In this document: positions 16,013 through 22,413 of the stretch, piece after piece
How positions within the stretch are numbered: the stretch's first letter is position 1
Layout of the letters: each line of letters starts with the position of its first letter
Origin: Oscillospiraceae bacterium
GTDB lineage: Bacteria > Bacillota > Clostridia > Oscillospirales > Acutalibacteraceae
NCBI GenBank assembly: GCA_029012165.1
Contig: JAQXLO010000079.1
Coordinates: forward strand, 1 to 22,413
Reading direction: 5' to 3'
DNA length: 22,413 nt
The notes under the pieces: model-generated
Databases searched by the model: none
Seen by the model: only the letters and a program-made list of their open reading frames with translations
What the model was told of the DNA's origin: nothing
Program-made: the position numbers and the translations under genes

Positions 16013-16236
16013 TATTTTTTCTTTTTCAGCGTGGGAAGCAGTACACATACGGCAACCAGAATCACGGCGCCGATCAGGATAAAGACAGGCAGTTTGGATT
16101 GCGGGTCGCTGCCCGTGGCGGGAACGCCGTCGGCGGCAAACACCGTCTGAAACAGCACCGTGCCGACGCTCAAAAGCATCAGCGCCGCCAGCACGATGGA
16201 AACGATACGGATAATGAGAGTACGTTTTTTGCTCAT
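16012..16236 (-). CDS. 74-residue signal peptide plus sorting-signal-like peptide
   Basis: The product has a lysine-rich start and a hydrophobic segment (about residues 8-34, ending VFAA). After a few residues comes VPATGS, then a second hydrophobic stretch (about 49-68) and a terminal KKKK. The second half has the layout of a Gram-positive sortase signal (LPxTG-like motif, membrane span, positive tail). Nothing sits between the two halves that could be a passenger domain. Alternatively it is simply a two-span membrane peptide. GGAGG lies 12 bases upstream of the ATG at 16236. It starts 33 bases after pgcA ends and is followed by the DUF4838 gene, so it may serve that protein. I do not recognise a named family. 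Confidence 0.7.
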   Translation of the reverse strand: MSKKRTLIIRIVSIVLAALMLLSVGTVLFQTVFAADGVPATGSDPQSKLPVFILIGAVILVAVCVLLPTLKKKK

Positions 16237-16269
16237 GGGAAATTTAAACCTCCGTTTGCAATTGAACTG

Positions 16270-17988
16270 TCAAATGTTGAGAATGGAACGCATACTGTCG
16301 GCGATCTTCTCCTCCAGCGCCTGGGCACCGGCACGATCGGCGGCGACAGCCGTGATATAGATTTTGATCTTCGGCTCCGTGCCAGACGGGCGGACGATCA
16401 CCGCACTGTCGTTGGGCAGAGCGTAGCGCAGTACGTTGGAGACGGGCAGGTCGATGGGCGTTTTCTGCCCGGTGACGGTGTCCATCGTCTCCTGCTTTTT
16501 GTAGTCGGACACCGAAAGGACGGGCAGTCCGGCAATTTCGGTGGGCGCATTTTCCCGCAGACCGTCCATCAGCGCCGCCATCTTCTGCATCCCACTGGCG
16601 CCCTCAAAGGAGAAGTTCAGCAGGCTGTTTTGATACATCCCGTGTTCCCTGTACAGCGCCTGCATAACGTCGATGAGCGTCTTGCCCTGCGCATTGTAGT
16701 ACGCCGCCATCTCGGTGATGAGCATGGACGCCACCACAGCATCCTTGTCACGGGCATGGGTACCGGCGAGATAGCCGTAGCTTTCCTCCATGCCGACGAC
16801 AAAGCGATCCGCCTCCCCGGCGTTCTCCAGCCGGGTAATCAGCTCGCCAATATACTTAAAGCCCGTCAGCAGACTTCTGGTCTCGCCGCCGTATTTTTGG
16901 GCGACCTTGGTGACCAGCTCCGTGGTGACAAAGGACTTGATGACCATGGGCGACTGCGGCAGTGTGCCGTTCTTTTGACGGCAGGAGAGGATATACTCCG
17001 TCAGCAGTACGCCGACTTCGTTGCCGCTCATGAGCTTGTATTCCCCGCCGTCCCGGACTGCGATGCCCACACGGTCACAATCGGGGTCGGTCGCCAGCAA
17101 AAGGTCGGCGCCCTGCTTTTGCGCAAGCTGCAATGCGCAGGCAAAGGCTTCACGAATCTCGGGATTCGGGAACGGGCAGGTGGGGAAGTTGCCGTCCGGC
17201 AGTTCCTGCTCGGGCACCACGGCGACATCCGTCTGCCCGATGCGGCGCAGAATCTCCCGCACCGGCTTGTTGCCCGTGCCGTTGAGGGGCGTATAGACCA
17301 GTTTCAGGTGCGCCTTTTCGCAGATGCCGGGGTTGATCTGCTGTTTGAGCACCTCGGCATAGAATCTTTCGCAGATATCCTCGCCGATATACTCTATCAG
17401 ACCCTTTTGCAGACCCTCGTCAAAGTCCATGGTGCGCACACCTCGGAACATATCCGTTTTCTGAATAAACCCGTAGGTGATCGCCGCCGCTTCGTCGGTC
17501 ATCTGGTAGCCGTTGGGATCGTAGCACTTGTAGCCGTTGTACTTCGCCGGGTTGTGGCTGGCGGTGATGATGATGCCGGAGCTGCACCGCAGTGCCCGCA
17601 CGGCAAAGGAAAGCATGGGTGTGGGTACAAGCTCCGGGTAGATATAGACCTTGATCCCGTTGGCCGCCAGCACCCCTGCGGCACCCTTGGCGAAAACGTC
17701 CGAGCAGATGCGGGAATCGTATGCGATGGCAACGCTGGGGCTGTCAAAGGCCGAGTGCAGATAGTCCGCAAGCCCCTGGGTCGCCTGATTGACGGTATAT
17801 TTGTTCATGCGGTTGGTGCCTGCGCCGATCACGCCGCGCAGACCCGCCGTGCCGAATTCGAGGGAGCGGTAAAAGCGGTCGAGGATCTCGTCCTCCTTGC
17901 CGCCGATGGCAAGCAGTTCCTTTTGAAGGTCGGCGTCCTCTTGGGTCGCTTCCAGCCAGAGCCTGTACAGTGCATGAATATCCTGCAT
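16270..17988 (-). CDS. pgcA: Alpha-phosphoglucomutase (PgcA type)
   Basis: This 572-residue cytosolic enzyme interconverts glucose 1-phosphate and glucose 6-phosphate, linking glycolysis to UDP-glucose and cell-envelope glycans. It has the four-domain alpha-phosphohexomutase pattern. Domain 1 carries the catalytic serine loop ITASHNPAKYNGYK (Ser144). Domain 2 has the magnesium loop DPDCDR (301-306). Domain 3 has the sugar-binding loop EESYGYLAGTHARDKDA (401-417). Domain 4 has the phosphate loop VRPSGTEPKIKIY near the C-terminus. The N-terminus with SLEFGTAGLRG.IGAGTNRMN and the length match Bacillus PgcA better than short phosphomannomutases. The start is set at the ATG at 17988 because AAGGAAG (18001-17995) precedes it. 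The longer frame to 18057 would begin inside the neighbouring ligase gene and adds residues that do not fit the family. Confidence 0.95.
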   Translation of the reverse strand: MQDIHALYRLWLEATQEDADLQKELLAIGGKEDEILDRFYRSLEFGTAGLRGVIGAGTNRMNKYTVNQATQGLADYLHSAFDSPSVAIAYDSRICSDVFAKGAAGVLAANGIKVYIYPELVPTPMLSFAVRALRCSSGIIITASHNPAKYNGYKCYDPNGYQMTDEAAAITYGFIQKTDMFRGVRTMDFDEGLQKGLIEYIGEDICERFYAEVLKQQINPGICEKAHLKLVYTPLNGTGNKPVREILRRIGQTDVAVVPEQELPDGNFPTCPFPNPEIREAFACALQLAQKQGADLLLATDPDCDRVGIAVRDGGEYKLMSGNEVGVLLTEYILSCRQKNGTLPQSPMVIKSFVTTELVTKVAQKYGGETRSLLTGFKYIGELITRLENAGEADRFVVGMEESYGYLAGTHARDKDAVVASMLITEMAAYYNAQGKTLIDVMQALYREHGMYQNSLLNFSFEGASGMQKMAALMDGLRENAPTEIAGLPVLSVSDYKKQETMDTVTGQKTPIDLPVSNVLRYALPNDSAVIVRPSGTEPKIKIYITAVAADRAGAQALEEKIADSMRSILNI

Positions 17989-17994
17989 AAAAAT

Positions 17995-18001
17995 CTTCCT
18001 T
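17995..18001 (-). promoter_or_regulatory. Ribosome binding site that fixes the pgcA start
   Basis: AAGGAAG on the minus strand lies six bases before the ATG at 17988 and supports that codon over the in-frame ATG at 18057. The family N-terminus (MQDIHALYRLWLE) also begins there. Confidence 0.75.
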
Positions 18002-18008
18002 TCTATAT

Positions 18009-18042
18009 GGCAGCACCACACACCCGATTGTGCGGTATTGCC
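18009..18042. repeat. Compact REP-like palindrome of the GGCAAT family
   Basis: GGCAGCACCACACA (18009-18022) faces TTGTGCGGTATTGCC (18028-18042), which pair at about 11 of 14 positions. The motif GGCAATACCGCACAA matches the ends of the 161-bp element at 5451-5611. It lies in the short gap between the lipoate ligase stop and the pgcA ribosome binding site, so it would fold in the pgcA leader and could affect message stability. Confidence 0.5.
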
Positions 18043-18053
18043 ATAACAGTTTT

Positions 18054-18707
18054 TCACTTTATATGATACCCGTTTTCCCCGGCGCTGTCAATGATTTTGC
18101 CCTGTAAAAAAAGCGCCAATGCCGCCATGAAATCCTCCGTTTCCCGAAATTGCGGCAGATAGGGCGCCAGTTCCCCTGTTCTCGAGCGTACGGACGCCAC
18201 GCCGTGCCGCAGCAATTTTTCCGCAGGCGGCGAAAGATACGCCTGCATTTTTTCGGCATCCCGGCGAAACAGCAGTGTGCCGTGGGTCAGGGTACGTCCG
18301 CCGGACTGCCGCTGCGCACAGCCGGATATCTTTTTGCCGTAAAGCAAAATATCGTTGCGTCCCGAAAATTCCGCCGGCAAATGCAGCGTTTGCAGAAAAT
18401 CCAAAATGGGCTGAACGGCAGTGGGAATGTCGAAACTGCCGTTTTGGATGAAGGAAAAGTTCACATTGTGAAGGTCATGGTAAACGGCGCCGCCGCCGGT
18501 ACAGCGGCGCACCACCGGCACGCTCGCTCGGCAAAGGGGCGTTGTCTCCGCCAGGGGATCCTGATTCCTGCCGATGATCACGCACGGCTCGTTGCGCCAC
18601 AGGAGAATAAAAGATTCCCGCCGCCGAAGGAAAAGCTCTTCCTCGGCAGCGAGATTTTTCATAGGATCGGTAAAGGGCAGGGTCATAAATTGGGTTTTGT
18701 CGGACAT
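18054..18707 (-). CDS. lplA: Lipoate-protein ligase A family protein (single catalytic domain)
   Basis: This 217-residue cytosolic enzyme would attach lipoate or octanoate to lipoyl domains such as GcvH or 2-oxoacid dehydrogenases. Visible motifs are RRCTGGGAVYHDLHNVNFS (67-85), GRNDILLYGKKISG (116-129) with the conserved Lys126 of the lipoyl-AMP site, and HGTLLF (142-147). These are the lipoate ligase type rather than the LipB octanoyltransferase type. The usual 330-residue enzymes carry a C-terminal accessory domain that is missing here. It may therefore be a minimal ligase, an amidotransferase-like relative, or dependent on a separate partner. The ATG at 18707 has GGGAGG upstream and begins 18 bases after the lipoprotein gene stops. 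Confidence 0.88.
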   Translation of the reverse strand: MSDKTQFMTLPFTDPMKNLAAEEELFLRRRESFILLWRNEPCVIIGRNQDPLAETTPLCRASVPVVRRCTGGGAVYHDLHNVNFSFIQNGSFDIPTAVQPILDFLQTLHLPAEFSGRNDILLYGKKISGCAQRQSGGRTLTHGTLLFRRDAEKMQAYLSPPAEKLLRHGVASVRSRTGELAPYLPQFRETEDFMAALALFLQGKIIDSAGENGYHIK

Positions 18708-18725
18708 ACCGCACCTCCCGAAGAA

Positions 18726-19709
18726 TCAGGAAAACTTCTTCTCCACGGCGTTGTACACTTCCCGCAGGGCGACGCTGTCCTTGTGGACACTGTAGCCGTC
18801 GGTGATGGGTTTGAGATACGCCGCAAAAGGCTCCGCACACATTTCCAAAAGGCAGGAAAGCTTGTGCGATTGCAGGTTTTCATCGCTCTCGGCGGACTGC
18901 TTGACCACCAAAAAGATGTAGTCGTTCGTTTCGATCACCCGTGCGGCGCCCTCGTCCATTTTCTGCACACTGGCAAAAAATTCCGACGGGTAGTTGTTGA
19001 TCTTGCGGTTGATGGTCACGGTTTCCGCTTCGGTGGACGCCATGAACGAACGGTCGGCATAATCCTTGCAGACATCATCGGGGGAACTGCCGGCAAGCAC
19101 ACGCTCGCACATCTCGGTAAAGCACTTCTCTGCCTCCCGAATCTCCGCCTCGGACAGCCTCTCCCCCGTCCCCGAACGGGTCAAATACCCATTGATGGAG
19201 CGGAAAGTCACATAGTTGACGGCGTAGTACGCATCCAGCTCGATCTTGGACACCGCCTGTGCGCCGCCTTCGCCGTACTTGTGCTCGATGAGCGCCTTGC
19301 GCTTGGCTTCGTTGGTCTCGTACTTGGTGACGGTCTGCTTTTCGATGCCCACGGACTGATAATACTTTTTATAAAAACTCCACTTGGTGGACACGTTTTC
19401 GGCGATCTGCATTTTGTATTCCGGCGACAGACGCAGTCCCTCGCTTGCAAAGGCGCTGCCCACAGCCGCATAGTCCACGCAAAGCCGGATCGCCTGTTCC
19501 CGCACTGCGTCCTCGTCATCGGCGGCAACACCGTAGGCTTCGGGGGTGCGCAGAACCAGCGTCAGGTAGTAAGCGTACAAGTCAGCGCCGATCTCGGCAC
19601 CCGACACGGTCAGTGCGGGCGCTTCCTCTTTGCTCCACGGCATGGTACAGCCGCACAGTGTCAGCAATACAAGGCAAAGACAGACAACGCACTTCATTGT
19701 TTTTTTCAT
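18726..19709 (-). CDS. Foldase-like lipoprotein (SurA/PrsA-type N-domain suspected)
   Basis: This 327-residue product has a lipoprotein signal with lipobox LCGC (lipidated Cys21), so it is anchored on the outer face of the membrane. The rest is helical and charged: ADLYAYYLTLVLRTPEAYG, then a Lys/Glu-rich stretch, ITYGYLTR-like segments such as TFRSINGYLTRSG, and a late EFFASVQKMDEG segment. That order is like PrsA/SurA peptidyl-prolyl isomerases, but I do not see a clear parvulin active site, so it may be a chaperone-only or degenerate member. A PrsA/SurA-like gene after mfd is a common Firmicutes arrangement, which supports this call. The ATG at 19709 has GGAAAGGA upstream inside the mfd end. 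The longer frame begins with TTG overlapping the mfd stop. Confidence 0.65.
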   Translation of the reverse strand: MKKTMKCVVCLCLVLLTLCGCTMPWSKEEAPALTVSGAEIGADLYAYYLTLVLRTPEAYGVAADDEDAVREQAIRLCVDYAAVGSAFASEGLRLSPEYKMQIAENVSTKWSFYKKYYQSVGIEKQTVTKYETNEAKRKALIEHKYGEGGAQAVSKIELDAYYAVNYVTFRSINGYLTRSGTGERLSEAEIREAEKCFTEMCERVLAGSSPDDVCKDYADRSFMASTEAETVTINRKINNYPSEFFASVQKMDEGAARVIETNDYIFLVVKQSAESDENLQSHKLSCLLEMCAEPFAAYLKPITDGYSVHKDSVALREVYNAVEKKFS

Positions 19710-19714
19710 GGCGG

Positions 19715-22413
19715 TCAATCCTTTCCTTCCAAAATATCAAACGCACGGCTGAGCACGGACAGCCGATCCTCCTTTTGCCCGACACGGATGGCGATATGCG
19801 GCTTCGCCGCCGCACTGACCAAAATCCTGCCGTGCATCTTGGACGCCAACAGGCGAATTTTGTCCATGTCCAGCTCCTCGATAAACAGCATCATCCTGCC
19901 GCCGCTTTCCTTGATTTCGTAGATCCCGTGCCGCAGGGCACTGCCCCGCAAGAGCGACACCGTGATCAATCCCTGCACACAGGCGGGCGGGTCACCGAAG
20001 CGGTCGAACAGTTCGTCCAGAACGTCCTCCGCCTCCTCCCGGGTGCGGATGTCCGCAATGCGGCGGTACATATACAGCTTTTGCGGCACGCTCTCGATGT
20101 AGTCCGGCGGAATGTGGGCGTCGATGGGCAGGTCGATGGTGCATTCCCGCTCGGGGGCAGGTTTCTTTTCGCCCTTTTCCTCGCTGACCGCCTCCGCAAG
20201 CATTTTCAGGTACATATCGTAGCCCACCGCCTCCATGTGCCCGTGCTGTTGGGCGCCGAGGATATTGCCTGCGCCACGCAGCTCCAAGTCCCGCATGGCG
20301 ATCTTGAAGCCCGAGCCGAACTCGGTAAATTCACGAATCGCATCCAGACGGTGGGTAGCGATCTCCGTCAGCTCCTTGCCCCTGGTAAAGGTGAGATAGG
20401 CGCACGCCCGGCGGGTGGAGCGTCCCACACGACCTCGAATCTGGTGCAGCTGCGCCAGCCCCATGCGGTCGGCGTTTTCGATGATCAGGGTGTTGACGTT
20501 GGGCACGTCCACGCCCGTCTCGATGATGGTCGTGCAGACCAGCACATCGATCTCGCCCTCCAAAAGTCCTCTCCAAACCTCGCTCAGCTCGTCCTCGGAC
20601 ATTTTGCCGTGGGCAATGCCGATATGGGCATCGGGCAGCATCGCCTTGAGCTGTCCCGCTGTTTTTTCTATGGTTTCCACACGGTTGTGCAGATAGTACA
20701 CCTGTCCGCCCCGGCGCAGTTCCGTCAAAATAGCCTGCACCAGCACCTCCATGTTGTGCTCGATGACGTAGGTCTGCACGGGGTAGCGATCCCGTGGCGC
20801 CTCCTCCAAAACGGACATATCCCGTATGCCCGACATCGCCATATTCAGCGTGCGGGGAATGGGTGTCGCCGTGAGGGTCAGCACGTCCACATTCGGGAAC
20901 ATCTCCTTGAGTTTCTCCTTTTGCTGAACGCCGAAGCGCTGTTCCTCGTCCACGATAATCAGTCCCAGATCCCGGAATTGGACGTCCTTGGAAATGAGCC
21001 GGTGCGTACCGACCACGATATCCACGCCGCCACGCTCCAGCTGCTTCACCGTTTCTTTTATCTGCTTGGGTGAACAGAAACGGGAAAGCATCTGCGCTTC
21101 GATGGGGAAGCCCTCAAAACGCTTTTGAATCGTCTGAAAGTGCTGCAGGGCAAGGATGGTCGTGGGCACCAAAAGGGCGCACTGCTTGCCGTCCGCCACG
21201 CACTTGAACGCCGCACGAAGCGCCACCTCCGTTTTGCCGAAGCCCACATCGCCGCACAGCAGTCTGTCCATGGGGACGGGCTTTTCCATGTCTTGCTTGA
21301 TTTCCTCAATACAGCGAAGCTGATCTGCCGTTTCGTCAAACTCAAACCGCCGCTCGAAATCGTTCTGCATATCCGTGTCCGCACCGAAGGCATAGCCCTG
21401 CATCTGCTGGCGCTTGGCATACAGTGCGATGAGTTCCTTGGCGATGTCCTTGACGGCGGAACGCACACGGGAGCGTGTTTTCTGCCATTCCTTGCCGCCG
21501 AGCCGGTTGAGCTTGACGGCGCTGTCCCCCGCATTGCCAATGTATTTGGACACCAGATCCAGCTGGGTGACGGGCACATACAAAATATCGCCCTTGTCGT
21601 AGCGGATCTTGATGTAGTCCTTGGTGGCGCCGCCGGCCTCTAACTTCGTGATGCCGTCGAAAATGCCGATGCCGTGGGTGTTGTGGACGATGTAGTCGCC
21701 CCGGTGCAGTTCCTCCAAGCTGTTGAAGGCGTTTTTATTTTTGACCTGCGCACGCCGCTTTTTGGAAGCGCTGATGTAGCGGCTGCCGTAGGTAATGAAG
21801 GTATACCGCTCCTGCGGGTACTCCATACCCGTGGACAGACTGCCGGGGATGACGCTGATCTGCCCCGACAGAAATTCCTTGGGGCGCACGGGGTAATACA
21901 CGCACCGATAGCCGTCCGCCTCCAAATCGAGGGAGAGCGACTTTGCCGCCTTGGGTGTGCCGCCGAAGATGACGGTCGTCCAGTTGACTTTTCTGTAAAT
22001 CGGCTCCAAATCGTCCAGCAGAACGCTGTGGCTGCCGTTCCACGGGGACTGCTGGCGGACGTTGAGCGTGATCAAATTTTGCACGGGCGTATCGAACGAC
22101 CCTCGGGGGAGGTTGTCGAGATAGATGGCGCCGAACACCTCGTACTGCAGCAGCAGTTCCTCCATGGAGAGGGTGTATCTGTCCAGTCCCGCACAGAGAA
22201 TCCCCTCCTGCAAAAGCGCCTTGACCTCCTCATAAAACAGATCAAGACAGCCCTGCGCCCGCTCCTTGACCGAGAAGCTCTCGCTGACAAAGAGCAGGGG
22301 CGAATCCACATAGTCGAAAAGGGTTGCGCCCTCCTTGTAAAAAAGGGGCATATATCTGTCCAGTGACGCCAGACGCACGCCGTTTTGCACCCGCTCGATG
22401 TCGGCACGGATGG
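19715..22413 (-). CDS. mfd: Transcription-repair coupling factor Mfd (N-terminus outside window)
   Basis: Mfd removes RNA polymerase stalled at DNA lesions and recruits UvrA. About 899 of the usual 1150 or so residues are visible. The frame is open through the right edge, so the true start lies beyond it. In order are the end of the UvrB-like region, the RNA-polymerase-interacting domain (GDYIVHNTHGIGIF, nt about 21710-21560), Walker A GDVGFGKTE (nt about 21262-21231), the DEEQRFGV Walker B box (nt about 20950-20920), TATPIPRT, the helicase C-half with GRVGRS and the TRG motif region, and the C-terminal TRCF domain (LPIDAHIPPDYI onward). All motor motifs look intact. Its stop codon lies six bases before the lipoprotein ATG, so the downstream genes are probably co-transcribed with it. 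Confidence 0.97.
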   Translation of the reverse strand, partial: IRADIERVQNGVRLASLDRYMPLFYKEGATLFDYVDSPLLFVSESFSVKERAQGCLDLFYEEVKALLQEGILCAGLDRYTLSMEELLLQYEVFGAIYLDNLPRGSFDTPVQNLITLNVRQQSPWNGSHSVLLDDLEPIYRKVNWTTVIFGGTPKAAKSLSLDLEADGYRCVYYPVRPKEFLSGQISVIPGSLSTGMEYPQERYTFITYGSRYISASKKRRAQVKNKNAFNSLEELHRGDYIVHNTHGIGIFDGITKLEAGGATKDYIKIRYDKGDILYVPVTQLDLVSKYIGNAGDSAVKLNRLGGKEWQKTRSRVRSAVKDIAKELIALYAKRQQMQGYAFGADTDMQNDFERRFEFDETADQLRCIEEIKQDMEKPVPMDRLLCGDVGFGKTEVALRAAFKCVADGKQCALLVPTTILALQHFQTIQKRFEGFPIEAQMLSRFCSPKQIKETVKQLERGGVDIVVGTHRLISKDVQFRDLGLIIVDEEQRFGVQQKEKLKEMFPNVDVLTLTATPIPRTLNMAMSGIRDMSVLEEAPRDRYPVQTYVIEHNMEVLVQAILTELRRGGQVYYLHNRVETIEKTAGQLKAMLPDAHIGIAHGKMSEDELSEVWRGLLEGEIDVLVCTTIIETGVDVPNVNTLIIENADRMGLAQLHQIRGRVGRSTRRACAYLTFTRGKELTEIATHRLDAIREFTEFGSGFKIAMRDLELRGAGNILGAQQHGHMEAVGYDMYLKMLAEAVSEEKGEKKPAPERECTIDLPIDAHIPPDYIESVPQKLYMYRRIADIRTREEAEDVLDELFDRFGDPPACVQGLITVSLLRGSALRHGIYEIKESGGRMMLFIEELDMDKIRLLASKMHGRILVSAAAKPHIAIRVGQKEDRLSVLSRAFDILEGKD

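Noticed and set aside
16240..16275. Possible promoter before the mini membrane gene (TTGACA-like box on the minus strand)
   Set aside because: The only candidate -10 box is poor and spaced 19 bases away, overlapping the ribosome binding site. Read-through from pgcA is simpler.
14857..18066. 1069-residue plus-strand open frame
   Set aside because: It is antisense to the DUF4838 gene, the mini gene and pgcA, all with convincing motifs and start signals.
19445..21073. 542-residue plus-strand open frame
   Set aside because: It is a shadow of mfd and the lipoprotein gene, with no recognisable domain or ribosome binding site.

Overview
The window looks like chromosomal DNA of a moderately GC-rich, Gram-positive Clostridia member, probably a gut Oscillospirales or Ruminococcaceae type. 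The pointers are Shine-Dalgarno sequences close to AGGAGG, sigma-A type promoters, lipobox and signal-peptide exports, very large secreted repeat proteins (InlB-type repeats, GLUG repeats, a dockerin) and a PgcA-type phosphoglucomutase. The genus cannot be fixed from the sequence alone.

Left part (1-8596, minus strand). A giant secreted surface protein runs off the left edge. It has two diverged copies of a roughly 430-residue module, two carbohydrate-binding-like domains and a series of InlB-type repeats. A 600-base intergenic stretch full of short inverted repeats follows. Then comes a two-gene operon, a secreted alkaline phosphatase followed by a neutral ceramidase-family protein, transcribed from a consensus-perfect promoter and closed by an intrinsic terminator.

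Middle part (8597-14136). A 150-base divergent promoter region separates the phosphatase operon from a 1660-residue plus-strand secreted protein. That protein has GLUG repeats, two beta-helix modules and a C-terminal dockerin, and it ends at a strong terminator. Between this terminator and the converging DUF4838 gene lies a palindromic, MITE-like element of about 350 bp. One end of the same element recurs in the left intergenic region.

Right part (14137-22413, minus strand). Six closely spaced genes run in the order mfd (5' end outside the window), a foldase-like lipoprotein, a short lipoate-protein ligase, pgcA, a 74-residue membrane or sorting-signal peptide, and a DUF4838 protein. Spacing is a few to about 65 bases, so a shared transcript is plausible. 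The mix is housekeeping (transcription-coupled repair, protein export or folding, lipoylation, glucose-phosphate metabolism) followed by a cell-surface glycan-related pair.

Overall the window shows a cell that invests heavily in its surface: two giant repeat proteins, one with a dockerin and so expected to dock onto a cohesin-bearing partner, plus exported phosphatase and probable glycan and lipid enzymes. Nothing in it is a recognisable defence system, prophage or CRISPR array. The least explained items are the paired unknown modules of the left surface protein, the phosphatase/ceramidase pairing, the sorting-signal-only peptide and the palindromic repeat elements.
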